64,000 nt of DNA from Burkholderiales bacterium (GTDB taxonomy: Bacteria; Pseudomonadota; Gammaproteobacteria; Burkholderiales; Burkholderiaceae_E), in the NCBI GenBank assembly GCA_026399835.1, contig JAPLQE010000059.1, forward strand, positions 92,500-156,499. The letters are read 5' to 3'. Below are positions 38,110-47,499 of this stretch, piece after piece. The notes beneath the pieces were generated by a model. It was not told the origin of the DNA, did not search any database, and worked only from the letters and a program-made list of their open reading frames with translations. The translations under genes were made by a program, and so were the position numbers. The first letter of the stretch is position 1. Each line of letters starts with the position of its first letter.

Positions 38110-39017
38110 GGCGCAGCCAGTGGCGGCGCGGCGCCGTCCGCCGCGGGCGGCGACTCCATCAGTTCCCACCCGTCGCCGTCGCGCCTCAACCAGCCCCCCG
38201 TGGGCGTGGCGAAGTGCGTGCCGAGCACCAGCGCCGGCTTCGCCCCGTAGCGCTCGAGGAACGCCCGCCGCGTCGCGCGCGCCATCTCCGGCTGCCAGTC
38301 GAAGCGCGACCCCAGATCGGGCTCGCAGCACTGGACCGGGTGGTGCATCAGGTCGCCGGTGATCACCGCCACCTCGCCGCCCGAGACGATGCGCACCGAC
38401 ACATGGCCGGGCGTGTGCCCCGGCGTGGACTCCAGGCTCACCTCGTCGGTCACCGCATGGTCGACCTCGACGAGCTGCGCGAGGCCGGCCTCGAAGATCG
38501 GCGTCACCGAGTCGGCCAGCACCTGGCCCTGGTCGATGGTGCCGTCGTTCTCGGCATGTGCCGTCCAGTGCGCCCACTCCGTGCGGCCGAACAGGTAGCG
38601 CGCATTCGGGAAGGTCGGCACCCAGCGGCCGTCGACGAGCCAGGTGTTCCAGCCGACGTGGTCGACGTGCAGGTGCGTGCACAGCACGGTGTCGATGCTC
38701 GCCGGATCGAAGCCGGCGGCGGCCAGGTCCTGCAGGAAGCCGCCCTGGCGCTGGTGCCAGCGCTCGATCAGGCGCGGCTTGTCGTTGCCGATGCAGGTGT
38801 CGACCGCGATCCGCCGTCCGCGCGACTCGACGACGAAGCAGTGGATCGAGCCGATCAGCCGGCCGCGTTCGTCGACGTGCCGCGGCCGCAGCCAGCCGTA
38901 GCGCCCGAGCCGCTCGGGCGTGAGCGCGTCGCCGAACAGGAAGCTCGCCGGACTGGAGTTCTGCATCTCCACGACCTGCGTGATCCGCACGTCGCCCACG
39001 GTCCATCGCTTCATCAC
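38106..39017 (-). CDS. MBL-fold metallo-hydrolase
   Basis: 303-residue metallo-beta-lactamase fold hydrolase. Zinc ligands: THLHVDHVGWNTW (HxHxDH) near 114-119, STPGHTPGH near 196 and the Asp in ITGDLMHHP. N-terminus VGDVRITQVVEMQ and DTCIGNDKPR are typical of the AttM/quorum-lactonase-like and related hydrolases. Start at 39017 (MMKRW) or the next Met at 39014. It lies 22 bases behind leuD-like gene in the leftward operon. In this context it may hydrolyse a lactone or thioester intermediate; not proven. Confidence 0.88.
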   Translation of the reverse strand: MMKRWTVGDVRITQVVEMQNSSPASFLFGDALTPERLGRYGWLRPRHVDERGRLIGSIHCFVVESRGRRIAVDTCIGNDKPRLIERWHQRQGGFLQDLAAAGFDPASIDTVLCTHLHVDHVGWNTWLVDGRWVPTFPNARYLFGRTEWAHWTAHAENDGTIDQGQVLADSVTPIFEAGLAQLVEVDHAVTDEVSLESTPGHTPGHVSVRIVSGGEVAVITGDLMHHPVQCCEPDLGSRFDWQPEMARATRRAFLERYGAKPALVLGTHFATPTGGWLRRDGDGWELMESPPAADGAAPPLAAP

Positions 39018-39039
39018 ACGCCTCCGCTCGGCCCGCAGG

Positions 39040-39654
39040 CTACACCGTCCAGCCGTCCCGCTCGCGCCTCGCCTCGAAGGCGGCGATCTCGGCCTCGTGG
39101 CCGAGCGTCATGGTGATCTCGTCGACGCCCTGCAGCAGGCAGTCCTTGCGGAACGGGTCGATGTCGAAGCCGTCGACGCCGCCGTCCGGGCCGCGCACCG
39201 TCTGGCTCGGCAGGTCGACGTCGATCGTCGCCCCGGGGGCGGCCCGCAGCGCAGCCCGCAGCGCCTCGACCCGCTCGGCGGGCAGACGGATGGGCAGCAC
39301 GCCGTTCTGGAAGCAGTTGTTGAAGAAGATGTCGCCGAAGCTCGGCGCGATGAACACCTGGAAGCCCCGGTCGACCATCACCGTCACCGCGTTCTCGCGC
39401 GAGGAGCCGCAGCCGAAGTTGCGGTCGGCGACGAGGATGCGCGCCCCGGCGAAGGCCGACTGGTTGAGCGGGAAGTCGGCGCGCGGGCGGCCCTGCGCGT
39501 CGAGCGCCAGGTCGTGGAACATGCCCTCGACCTGCTCGGCGCGGGTGCGGCCGAGATAGCGCGCGGGGATGATCTGGTCGGTGTCGACGTTGGCCAGGTC
39601 CAGCGGCACGGCGACCGCGGCGAGACGGGTGAACGGCGGGGTGAACGGCGCCAT
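39040..39654 (-). CDS. leuD: LeuD-like small subunit of 3-isopropylmalate dehydratase family
   Basis: 204-residue aconitase swivelling domain. Motifs: NVDTDQIIPARYL near residue 20, NFGCGSSRENAVTVMVDRGFQVFIAPSF split as NFGCGSSREN and IAPSFGDIFFNN, and TIDVDLPSQTV. Pairs with the LeuC-like subunit whose stop is one base away. In leucine synthesis it isomerises 2- to 3-isopropylmalate; here there is no leuB and the operon is catabolic-looking, so a paralogous hydratase for another substituted malate is possible. The symbol reflects family only. Confidence 0.85.
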   Translation of the reverse strand: MAPFTPPFTRLAAVAVPLDLANVDTDQIIPARYLGRTRAEQVEGMFHDLALDAQGRPRADFPLNQSAFAGARILVADRNFGCGSSRENAVTVMVDRGFQVFIAPSFGDIFFNNCFQNGVLPIRLPAERVEALRAALRAAPGATIDVDLPSQTVRGPDGGVDGFDIDPFRKDCLLQGVDEITMTLGHEAEIAAFEARRERDGWTV

Positions 39655-39655
39655 C

Positions 39656-41071
39656 TCAGGCTCCCTGCGCGACGAGGCGGCGCACGTCGGTGAAGCGGCC
39701 GCTGACCGCCGCGGCGGCGGCCATCGCCGGGCTCAGCAGGTGGGTGCGCACGCCGCGCCCCTGCCGGCCCATGAAGTTGCGGTTCGAGGTCGAGGCGATC
39801 CGCTGCCCCGGCAGGCCGGTGTCGCCGTTCATGCCGACGCACATCGAGCAGCCCGGCTCGCGCCACTCGAGGCCGGCCTCCCGGAACACCGCATGCAGGC
39901 CCTCGGCCTCGGCCTGACGCTTGACGAGGCCCGAGCCCGGCACCACCCACGAGGGCACCACCGCCTTGCGGCCGCGCACCACCGCGGCCGCGACGCGCAG
40001 GTCCTCGATGCGGCTGTTCGTGCACGAGCCGATGAACACCCGGTCGACCGCGACCTCGGCCATCGGCGTGCCGGGGACGAGGCCCATGTACTCGAGCGAC
40101 AGGCGCGTCGCCTCGCGCTTGGCCGCGTCGGGCGCGTCCGACGGATCGGGCACGCGGTCGGTGATCGCGACCGCATCCTCGGGGCTGGTGCCCCAGGTGA
40201 GCATCGGCGCGATCCGGGTCGCATCCAGCGACACCTCGCGGTCGAACACCGCGTCGGCGTCGCTCGGCAGCATGCGCCACCGTTGCAGCGCGCGGTCCCA
40301 GTCGGCCCCGGCGGGCGCGAGCGGGCGGCCGTGCAGGTAGGCATAGGTGGTGTCGTCCGGCGCGACCATGCCGGCGCGCGCGCCCGCCTCGATCGACATG
40401 TTGCACACCGTCAGCCGCCCTTCGATCGACAGCCCGCGGATCGTGCTGCCGGCGTATTCGATGACATGGCCGACGCCGCCCGCGGCGCCGATCCGCGCGA
40501 TGATCGCGAGCACCACGTCCTTGGCGCCGACGCCCTCGCCGAGCGCGCCATCCACGGTGATCCGCATCGCGCGCGGCTTGCGCTGCCACAGGCACTGCGT
40601 GGCCATCACGTGGGTGACCTCGGACGAGCCGATGCCGAAGGCGAGCGCGCCGAGCGCGCCGTGCGTGGCGGTGTGCGAATCGCCGCAGACGAGCGTGATG
40701 CCCGGCTGGGTCAGCCCCTGCTCCGGGCTCACGACGTGCGCGATGCCCTGGCGCTCGTCGTCGATGAAGAAGAAGCGCGCGATGCCCGCCTCGCGGGTGT
40801 TCTCGCGCATGCCCTGCACGTGGGCGCGGTGCTGCGGGTCGGGGATGGCCTCGAGCGTGCGGGCCGCGGTCGAGGTGTAGTGGTCGGGCGTGGCGAGCGC
40901 GAGCTCGGGGCGGCGCACCTTCAGCCCGCGCTCGCGCAGCAGCGCGAAGCCCGGGCCCGAGCCGTCGTGCATCAGGTGGCGGTCGATGTACAGCAGGTGG
41001 TAGCCGTCGCCGCGGTCGACGACGACGTGGGACTGCCAGATCCGGTCGAAGAGGGTGCGGGCTGCGGCCAT
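39656..41071 (-). CDS. leuC: LeuC-like large subunit of 3-isopropylmalate dehydratase family
   Basis: 471 residues, normal for LeuC. Start [17 protein letters not shown] with [12 protein letters not shown]; 4Fe-4S ligands are in [14 protein letters not shown] and [10 protein letters not shown] (three Cys); [19 protein letters not shown] binds the substrate-cluster region. ATG 41071 matches the family start; a GTG at 41092 overlapping the upstream stop would add seven residues. Sits between the lyase and leuD-like genes. In this operon it may hydrate an unsaturated diacid (for example a methylated maleate) for the lyase; that is inference. Confidence 0.87.
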   Translation of the reverse strand: MAAARTLFDRIWQSHVVVDRGDGYHLLYIDRHLMHDGSGPGFALLRERGLKVRRPELALATPDHYTSTAARTLEAIPDPQHRAHVQGMRENTREAGIARFFFIDDERQGIAHVVSPEQGLTQPGITLVCGDSHTATHGALGALAFGIGSSEVTHVMATQCLWQRKPRAMRITVDGALGEGVGAKDVVLAIIARIGAAGGVGHVIEYAGSTIRGLSIEGRLTVCNMSIEAGARAGMVAPDDTTYAYLHGRPLAPAGADWDRALQRWRMLPSDADAVFDREVSLDATRIAPMLTWGTSPEDAVAITDRVPDPSDAPDAAKREATRLSLEYMGLVPGTPMAEVAVDRVFIGSCTNSRIEDLRVAAAVVRGRKAVVPSWVVPGSGLVKRQAEAEGLHAVFREAGLEWREPGCSMCVGMNGDTGLPGQRIASTSNRNFMGRQGRGVRTHLLSPAMAAAAAVSGRFTDVRRLVAQGA

Positions 41072-41088
41072 CGAGTCGATCCGGCGGC

Positions 41089-42024
41089 TCACTTGGCGAC
41101 GACGGCGGCCGAGGCGGCCGGCGCGGTCGCGGTCGCGGCCGTGGGCGCGGCGACCGCGGCGGCGGGCGGATCGCGGAACGCGGTGCGGCGGGCATCCCAC
41201 TCGGCCGCGCCGAAGCGCGCGAAGGTGAGGGCCGGCGAGGTCTCGGTGCGCGGCTTCGGATAGCGGCCCTGCGCCTTGACGCCCTCGAGGGCCTCGTCGC
41301 AGGCGTCGATCACCGCCCCGAGCAGCAGCCCCGGCAGGATCGCGATCGCGTAGCCCAGGCGCTCGGCCTCGGCCAAGGGCAGGTCGGGCGTGCGGCCGCC
41401 ATAGACGATGTTCAGCAGGCACGGGCCCTTGACGCGCGAGGGTACCGCGGCCACCTCCTCGAGCGTCTGCGGCGCCTCGACGAAGACCACGTCGGCGCCG
41501 GCGGCGAGCGCCAGGTTGGCGCGCGCGATCGCCTCCTCGAAGCCGAGCACCGCGCGCGAGTCGGTGCGCGCGATGATCGTAAAGTCCTTCGTGCGGCGCG
41601 CGGCGGCGGCGGCGCGGATCTTCGCGACGTAGTCCTCGCGGCTGATGACCTCCTTGTTGTCGAGGTGGCCGCAGCGCTTCGGGAACACCTGGTCCTCGAT
41701 GTGGATGGCGGCCACGCCGGCACGCTCGAACTCCTGCACGGTGCGGAACACGTTGAGCTCGTTGCCGTAGCCGGTGTCGGCGTCGCTGATCAGCGGGATC
41801 GAGATCGAGTTCACGATGCGCGTCGCATTGGCGACCATCTCGGTCATCGTGATCAGGCCGTAGTCGGGATAGCCGAGCGTCATCGACGTGCCGGCGCCGG
41901 TCATGTAGGCGGCGCAGAAGCCGGCGCGCTCGATCGCGCGAGCAGTGATGCCGTCGACGGCACCGGGCGCGACGACGAGCTTGCCGCTGCGCAGCTGTGA
42001 ACGGAGGGAGGCGGCGTTGGACAT
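41089..42024 (-). CDS. isocitrate lyase/PEP mutase family lyase
   Basis: 311-residue member of the superfamily of methylisocitrate lyase, 2,3-dimethylmalate lyase and oxaloacetate decarboxylase-like enzymes. Motifs: [35 protein letters not shown], Mg-binding [21 protein letters not shown] (catalytic Cys) and [17 protein letters not shown]. The C-terminus is a 30-residue Ala tail. Its neighbour hydratase LeuCD-like suggests a route like dimethylmaleate to dimethylmalate to pyruvate plus propionate. Stop overlaps the potential GTG of leuC. Confidence 0.88.
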   Translation of the reverse strand: MSNAASLRSQLRSGKLVVAPGAVDGITARAIERAGFCAAYMTGAGTSMTLGYPDYGLITMTEMVANATRIVNSISIPLISDADTGYGNELNVFRTVQEFERAGVAAIHIEDQVFPKRCGHLDNKEVISREDYVAKIRAAAAARRTKDFTIIARTDSRAVLGFEEAIARANLALAAGADVVFVEAPQTLEEVAAVPSRVKGPCLLNIVYGGRTPDLPLAEAERLGYAIAILPGLLLGAVIDACDEALEGVKAQGRYPKPRTETSPALTFARFGAAEWDARRTAFRDPPAAAVAAPTAATATAPAASAAVVAK

Positions 42025-42050
42025 GGGGGTGACCTCTGTGTCGGGGGGTG

Positions 42051-43187
42051 TCAGTGCGAGCCGGGCGTCACGCGCATGCCGAGCGTCTCGGCCTGTCGCG
42101 CGACGAACGCGCGGCGCGTGTCGTCGTGATGCTGGCCGGGCGTGCCGCCGCGCACCACGCCGGGTCCGGTCGCGCCCCAGAAGGGCGACAGCGACTCCGG
42201 GAGCGTGATGCCATTGGGCGTGGACAGCCACAGCCGGTAGAGCGTGCGCTTGCGCGAGGCGTCCTCGTGGTCCTCGAACGCGGTGCGCGAATGCAGCGTC
42301 GTGAAGTCCGACAGGATCTGCACGTCGCCCGGTTCCAGCCGCATGCGGACCATGATCTCCGGGCGGCGAAGGATCTCGTCGAGCACGGCCATCGCCTCGG
42401 TCTGCGCCGCGCTGCAGGCCGGCGCGTCGTCGAACCGGAACCCGTTGGTGATCCGGTTCCGGTTCCAGGTGCAGCAGACCTCGTCGCGGGTGCGCGCGAA
42501 GATCGGCATGAGGAACCAGGGCGCCACGCCCTCGGGCTGCTCGCCCTGGCGGCTGTGCGGCACCGGCTGCTCGAGCACGCGGGCCAGATCCGGGCGCTCG
42601 TCGACCAGCACGCGCCATGCGGCCACGCCGCTGCTGCACAGGCTGTCGCCGCCCACCGGCGCCTGGTTGTAGCAGGACAGCAGCACGACGTCGCCGCCGT
42701 CGACGTGGAAGTCGAGCTCGGACTTCGACGAGTAGCCGCGACCGGTCGGGCTGCGGTAGACGGCGCCGACGTCCTTGACCGGATTGATGTAGTTCGACAT
42801 CCGGTCCTGCGGCCGGGCCACGCCCAGGTGCAGCCCGATCGCCCAGGTGAGGCACTCGAAGTCCTCGGGCGCGAGGCCCTCGCGCGGCAGCCCCTTGACC
42901 AGCGCGACGCCGCGGCCGTGCTGCGCGTCGTCGACCGCGTCGCGCAGCCGGCCGACCACGCGCTCGCCGAACGGGAAGTCCTCGCGCCGGTACTCGAGAA
43001 ACGGCTTGCCGGGCACGCGGCCGGCCCTCAGGCCGGCGAGCAGGTCGGCTCGGTCGGCGTCGTCGAGCCGGCGGATCCAGCCGGTGTCGCGCTCGAGGTC
43101 GGCGACGGTCCAGGCCGCGGCGTCCCGGCCGTCGCGGCAGGTCGTGGCGGCGGGCGTGGACGCTGATCCGGAAGCAGCGAGACTCAT
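42051..43187 (-). CDS. TauD/TfdA family Fe(II)/2-oxoglutarate oxygenase-like protein
   Basis: 378 residues. Iron triad: [11 protein letters not shown] (HxD) in the middle and [17 protein letters not shown] (distal His) near residue 300; the 2-oxoglutarate Arg would be in [25 protein letters not shown] and [20 protein letters not shown] are features of the group near gamma-butyrobetaine hydroxylase-like and TauD proteins. Second gene of the operon, 14 bases after the Bug receptor gene. It would hydroxylate a substrate taken up by that receptor. Confidence 0.85.
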   Translation of the reverse strand: MSLAASGSASTPAATTCRDGRDAAAWTVADLERDTGWIRRLDDADRADLLAGLRAGRVPGKPFLEYRREDFPFGERVVGRLRDAVDDAQHGRGVALVKGLPREGLAPEDFECLTWAIGLHLGVARPQDRMSNYINPVKDVGAVYRSPTGRGYSSKSELDFHVDGGDVVLLSCYNQAPVGGDSLCSSGVAAWRVLVDERPDLARVLEQPVPHSRQGEQPEGVAPWFLMPIFARTRDEVCCTWNRNRITNGFRFDDAPACSAAQTEAMAVLDEILRRPEIMVRMRLEPGDVQILSDFTTLHSRTAFEDHEDASRKRTLYRLWLSTPNGITLPESLSPFWGATGPGVVRGGTPGQHHDDTRRAFVARQAETLGMRVTPGSH

Positions 43188-43201
43188 CGGACCTCCTCGG
43201 C

Positions 43202-44182
43202 TCACTGGATCGGGAAGCGGCGCACCAGCTCGCCGAAACGCTCGCCGTCCTCGCGCACGCGCGCGGCGAACTCGGCGGGGGTGTTGCCCACCGGCGAGGC
43301 GCCGAGCAGCGCGATCGACTTCAGGTAGGTCTCTTCCTTCACCGCATCGCGGACCGCGGCGGCCACGCCGTCGATCACCGCCTGCGGCGTGCCGAGCGGC
43401 GCGAAGAGGCCGTACCAGGTCTCGGCCTCGAGCTGCGGATAGCCGGACTCGGCGGCCGTGGGCACGTCGGGCAGCACCGGCGAGCGCTTGCGGCCGGCAC
43501 TCATGACGATCCTGAGCTTGCCCGACTGCTGGTAGGGGATGACCGCGGTGTAGCCCATCAGCGCCATGTTCACGCTGTTGCCCACCAGGTCGGTGATCAG
43601 CTGGCCGCCGCCCTTGTAGTTGACGACGACCATCGAGGGCAGGTCGACCGCGAGCATCTGGCCCTGCAGCCGCGCGATGTTCTCGGTGGTGCCGTACGAG
43701 CAGGGCTGGGCGGCGGTGCGGCAGTGCCTGACCACCTCCGGCAGCGTGTTGCCCGGGATCGCGCTGTTGACCACCACCACGCCCGCGAGCGTGGCGAACA
43801 TCGAGATGGGGATCAGCTGCGCCGAGGGGTCGGCGCCCTTGAAGCCCGGCAGGTGCCGGTTGAGCGTGAGCGAAGGCAGCTGCACGAGCAGCGTGTAGCC
43901 GTCGGGCTTCGCGTCGATGACGCGGCGCGAGCCGATCAGGCCGTCCGCGCCCGGCGTGTTCTCGACGACCACGTTCTGGCCCCAGATGCGCGCCAGCTCC
44001 TTGCTCACATGGCGGGCCAATGCATCGGTCCCGCCGCCCGGGCTGTAAGGCACGACGACCGTCACCGGGCGCTCGGGCCTCCAGCCGCCCTGGGCGGCGG
44101 CGCCGGGGGCGGTGGCGAGCGCGGTCGCGGCGAGTACGGCGCACGCGCTCGCGGTGCGCAGCAAGGTTCGGATCAGGCTCAT
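43202..44182 (-). CDS. Bug family tripartite tricarboxylate transporter receptor
   Basis: Periplasmic solute receptor of 326 residues. Signal peptide 1-30 (LLRTASACAVLAATALATAPGAAAQ); mature start RPVTVVVPYSPGGGTDALARHV with the ligand-loop PYSPGGGTD, NTPGADGLIGSRRV, VVNYKGGGQLITDLVGNSV and ETWYGLFAPLGTPQAVID. First gene of the leftward operon, so it defines the imported substrate, a carboxylate by family precedent. No TctA/TctB membrane genes are adjacent; these receptors usually borrow a distant transporter. Confidence 0.9.
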   Translation of the reverse strand: MSLIRTLLRTASACAVLAATALATAPGAAAQGGWRPERPVTVVVPYSPGGGTDALARHVSKELARIWGQNVVVENTPGADGLIGSRRVIDAKPDGYTLLVQLPSLTLNRHLPGFKGADPSAQLIPISMFATLAGVVVVNSAIPGNTLPEVVRHCRTAAQPCSYGTTENIARLQGQMLAVDLPSMVVVNYKGGGQLITDLVGNSVNMALMGYTAVIPYQQSGKLRIVMSAGRKRSPVLPDVPTAAESGYPQLEAETWYGLFAPLGTPQAVIDGVAAAVRDAVKEETYLKSIALLGASPVGNTPAEFAARVREDGERFGELVRRFPIQ

Positions 44183-44261
44183 CGTTCGGTCTCCCCCGGA
44201 TCGCGGGCGTGTGCGCCCGACGTCTCGGCCTCGCGTGCTGGACGCAGCGGCCTGTGTGCTT

Positions 44262-44294
44262 GTTATACTCACAGTATCACTTGGCGCCTGTCAA
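44262..44294 (-). promoter_or_regulatory. leftward promoter and palindromic operator for the Bug-TauD-lyase operon
   Basis: On the minus strand TTGACA (44294-44289) is a perfect -35; GAGTAT follows after 18 bases and TATAAC after 21 as -10 candidates. The same -10 region is the palindrome ATACT-CAC-AGTAT (44265-44277), which a GntR repressor encoded at 44372 could bind. Confidence 0.6.
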
Positions 44295-44371
44295 CCGCGC
44301 GCCCGCTGTCCCGGAGCGTCGCCGGGTGGCGCGGACGCGCGGCGGAACGGCCCGCCCAGACGACGGTCCCG

Positions 44372-45181
44372 ATGCCCTCTCGCTCGCCTCCGAAGGCCTC
44401 CACGGCGGCCCCGCCCCCTGTGCGGGCGAGCGGCATCGCGCTGCACCGCCAGCTCTACCTCGTGCTGCGCGACCGCATCGTGCGCGGTGTCTGGAGTGCG
44501 GGCGCCGCGCTGCCCACCGAGGAGGTGCTCTGCGAGCAGTTCGGCGTCTCGCGGATCACCGTGCGCCGCGCGCTCTCCGACCTGCAGGCGCAGCGCCTGG
44601 TCGAGCGCCGGCACGGGCTCGGCACCTTCGTGTCGGCCGACGTGCAAGCGGCGGTGCCGCGGGCCACGCTGTCCTTCGTCGACACGCTGCGCAAGCACGC
44701 CGACGAGACCCAGGTGCGGGTCATCAGCGTCGAGCGCTCGCCGGCGCCGCCAGACATCGCCGCCGCGCTCGAGCTCGCCGACGGCGAGGCCGCGGTGCAC
44801 GCGGTGCGCCTGCGCTGCATCGAGGACACCGTCGTGATGCTGACCGACGCGTGGGTGCCGGAGCGGCTCGGCAAGCGCATCACGGCCGCTTCGCTCGCCC
44901 AGCGCCCGCTCTACGAGCTGCTGATGTCGCAGGGCGTGGAATTCGGCCGCGTGGTGCAGGAGATCGGCGCGCAGGCGGCCGATCCGCGCCAGGCCGGGCT
45001 GCTGGGCACCGAGGTCGGCGCCCCGCTGCTGCGCCTGGTGCGGATGATCCACGATCCGCGGGGCCGCCCGGTCCAGCACCTGACCGCGCTGATGCCGCCC
45101 GAGCACGGCAGCGTGCTGATGGAGATCACCGGCGCGCAGATCAACACGCTGTCGGCGGGGTTCATCGTCCACACGCGGTAG
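44372..45181 (+). CDS. GntR family (HutC subfamily) transcriptional regulator
   Basis: 269 residues. N-terminal winged helix: LYLVLRDRIVRGVWSAGAALPTEE, FGVSRITVRRALSDLQAQRLV and GLGTFVSAD; C-terminal UTRA ligand domain with VHAVRLRCIEDTVVMLTDAWVPERL and LLRLVRMIHDPRGRPVQHL. Divergent from the Bug receptor operon with 189 bases between and a palindrome in the promoter, so it is probably its substrate-responsive repressor. Start at ATG 44372 (MPSRSPPK). Confidence 0.9.
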   Translation: MPSRSPPKASTAAPPPVRASGIALHRQLYLVLRDRIVRGVWSAGAALPTEEVLCEQFGVSRITVRRALSDLQAQRLVERRHGLGTFVSADVQAAVPRATLSFVDTLRKHADETQVRVISVERSPAPPDIAAALELADGEAAVHAVRLRCIEDTVVMLTDAWVPERLGKRITAASLAQRPLYELLMSQGVEFGRVVQEIGAQAADPRQAGLLGTEVGAPLLRLVRMIHDPRGRPVQHLTALMPPEHGSVLMEITGAQINTLSAGFIVHTR

Positions 45182-45217
45182 CCGTCGACACCGGGTGCAG
45201 CAGCCGCGCCCCGCCCG

Positions 45218-46381
45218 CTACCAGCCCCGGAACCGCGCCCACCATTCGCTGCCCTCGCCCTGCGCCCCGAGCGCGTGATAGCCATCGAACTGCGCCGCGG
45301 TCGCGCAGGCATGGTTGGGCAGGATCCGCAGCAGCGTGCCGACCGGCAGCTCGGGCATCGGCCCCGGGGCGCCGTCGCGCCGTCCCACGATGCCGTGCTC
45401 CTGGTTGGCCGAGCGCAGCAGCAGCCCGGGCAGCTCGCGGCCCTCGGCGTCGCAGACCAGCCCGTAGCCCTGATCGAGCGGCTGGCTCGCCGTCCCGCGG
45501 TCGCGCGACATCGCCATCCAGCCGGCGTCGACGATCGCCCAGCCCTTGTCGCGCTGGTGGCCGATCACCGTCGTCAGCACCGACAGCGCGAGATCGTCGG
45601 TGCGGCACACGCCGATGCCCGCCATCACCAGGTCGAAGAACACGAACACGCCGGCGCGCACCTCGGTGACGCCCGAGAGGTCCTCGGCGAACAGCGCGGT
45701 CGGGGTCGAGCCGACGCTGACCGTGTGCGCCGGGTGGCCGGCCGCGCGCAGGCGCGTCGCGGCGCGCACGGCGGCGGCGCGCTCCTGCTCGGCCATCGCG
45801 CGCAGCGCGTCGTCGCTGCGGCACGAGTAGGACTCGCCGGCATGCGTCATCACGCCGTCGACGACCACCTGCGGCGAGCGCAGCGCATCGGCGACCTCGA
45901 GCAGGGCGTCCGAGTCGGGCGCGAGGCCCGAGCGGTGCCCGTCGCAGTCGATCTCCAGCAGCACCCGCAGCGTCACGCCCGCCGCGTCGGCGGCCGCGGC
46001 GACGGCGCGCGCGACCTCGGCATCGTCGAGCACGAGCGCGAGGTCCGTGCCCTGGCGACGCATCGCGATGACCTGCGGCAGCTTCGAGGGCACGATGCCG
46101 ACCGCGTAGAGGATGTCGGTGTAGCCGAGGGCGGCGAATTCGGCCGCCTCCCTGAGCGTCGACACGGTGATCGGGCCGGGGGCGCCGCCGAGGATGCGGC
46201 GCGCGACGCGGTCGGACTTGCAGGTCTTGACGTGCGGGCGCAGCGGCACGCCGAGGCGCGCGAGCCGCGCGCGCATGCGTGCGACGTTGCGGTCCATCCG
46301 CGGCACGTCGAGCAGCAGCGAGGGCGTGGGGAGCGCCGCCAGCGTGGCGGGCGCGGGAAACGTCGGGTCGGTCGGTCGCAT
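45218..46381 (-). CDS. DSD1/D-threonine aldolase family PLP enzyme (alanine racemase fold)
   Basis: 387 residues. Fold type III PLP protein: LPTPSLLLDVPRMDRNVARM and RPHVKTCKSDRVARRI with the PLP Lys in HVKTCKS; C-terminal D-serine dehydratase-like domain with ILPNHACATAAQFDGYH, His-x-Cys for zinc. Enzymes in this family act on D-threonine, D-serine or 3-hydroxyaspartate. The gene converges on the GntR gene (stops 37 bases apart) and starts 144 bases from the divergent alpha/beta hydrolase gene. ATG 46381 is chosen (MRPTDPTFPAP); the open frame continues upstream without family sequence. Confidence 0.88.
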   Translation of the reverse strand: MRPTDPTFPAPATLAALPTPSLLLDVPRMDRNVARMRARLARLGVPLRPHVKTCKSDRVARRILGGAPGPITVSTLREAAEFAALGYTDILYAVGIVPSKLPQVIAMRRQGTDLALVLDDAEVARAVAAAADAAGVTLRVLLEIDCDGHRSGLAPDSDALLEVADALRSPQVVVDGVMTHAGESYSCRSDDALRAMAEQERAAAVRAATRLRAAGHPAHTVSVGSTPTALFAEDLSGVTEVRAGVFVFFDLVMAGIGVCRTDDLALSVLTTVIGHQRDKGWAIVDAGWMAMSRDRGTASQPLDQGYGLVCDAEGRELPGLLLRSANQEHGIVGRRDGAPGPMPELPVGTLLRILPNHACATAAQFDGYHALGAQGEGSEWWARFRGW

Positions 46382-46524
46382 GGTGGTCGCGATGCTCGGT
46401 CCGCCCTCCTCGTCCGTCAAGCCGGCGCGACCGTCGACGCGGTTCGCGGAACGCGCGCTCGGGCCGCGTCCCGCGACGCCGTAAGCTGACCGCCCCGCGA
46501 GTGTCGCCACATCGAGGTGTCCCG

Positions 46525-47397
46525 ATGAAGCCGAGCCGATCCGAGTTCCTGCCCATCCGGGGCATCGAGTCCCACTGCCGCGTCTGGGGCCCGCGCGGCG
46601 CACCGCGGCTGTTCCTGCTGCACGGCTCGCAGGACGTGTCGGCATCGTGGCAGTTCACCGTCGATGCGTTCGCGCGCGAGTGGGAGGTGATCGCCCCCGA
46701 CTGGCGCGGCAACGGCCTGTCGGGCTGGAGCGGCGCCGATGCCTACTGGTTCCCGGACTACGTCGGCGACCTCGACGCGCTGCTCGAGCACTGGTCGCCG
46801 CAGCACCCGGCGATCGTCGTGGGCCACAGCATGGGGGCACAGATCGGCGCGCTGTACTCGGGGCTGCGCCCCGAGCGGGTCGCGGCCTTCGTGAACGTCG
46901 ACGGCTGGGGCCCGCCCGGCGGGCGTCAGGACCCGGCGCCTCGCCGCCTCGCGAAGTGGCTCGCGCAGCTGCGGGACGACACCGCGCAGCGGCCCTACGA
47001 GCACTTCGAGGAGTTCGCGCTGCGCATGCGCTCGGAGAACCCGCGCCTGACCGAGGCGCGCGCGGCCTTCCTCGTACGGCACTGGGGCCGCGAGGAGGCC
47101 GACGGCACGGTCGTGCGGCGCGCGGACCCGGCACTCAAGCGGATCAACCCGCTGCCGCTGCCGCAGTCCGACGTGTTCGACTGCTGGCGCGCGACGCAGG
47201 CCCGCGTGCTCTGGATCGACGGCGCGCAGTCGGGCCTGTGGGCCCGGATGGCGGGCGATCCGATGGACTTCGAGGCGCGCATGGGGGCGTACTCGGACCT
47301 GCAGATCGAGCATGTCGACGAGGCCGGCCACAACGTGCATCACGACCAGCCGGAGCGACTGGCGGCACTGATCGAGGCGTTCGCGGCGGCAGGCTGA
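46525..47397 (+). CDS. alpha/beta hydrolase
   Basis: 290 residues. Nucleophile elbow VVGHSMGAQIGAL (Ser near 101), oxyanion LFLLHGSQDVSASWQF, APDWRGNGLSGWSG, acid in VLWIDGAQSG, and His in DEAGHNVHHDQPERL. Soluble, no signal peptide. Divergent from the DSD1-type gene; its 3' end faces the methyltransferase end of the pterin-like cluster. Substrate unknown. Confidence 0.9.
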   Translation: MKPSRSEFLPIRGIESHCRVWGPRGAPRLFLLHGSQDVSASWQFTVDAFAREWEVIAPDWRGNGLSGWSGADAYWFPDYVGDLDALLEHWSPQHPAIVVGHSMGAQIGALYSGLRPERVAAFVNVDGWGPPGGRQDPAPRRLAKWLAQLRDDTAQRPYEHFEEFALRMRSENPRLTEARAAFLVRHWGREEADGTVVRRADPALKRINPLPLPQSDVFDCWRATQARVLWIDGAQSGLWARMAGDPMDFEARMGAYSDLQIEHVDEAGHNVHHDQPERLAALIEAFAAAG

Positions 47398-47499
47398 ACG
47401 CAGGCGAGGCGCGGCAGGACCGCGGGCGGGCAGGCGGACGCGGCAGGGATCCGGGCGGACGCGCGCTGTGCGGTGGCCGCAAGGCCCCCCCGCCACGCG

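Noticed and set aside
39040..41071. Standard leucine biosynthesis leuCD
   Set aside because: Kept as a family label only: there is no leuB, and the operon includes a receptor, an oxygenase and a lyase, so the leucine role is not the favoured reading.
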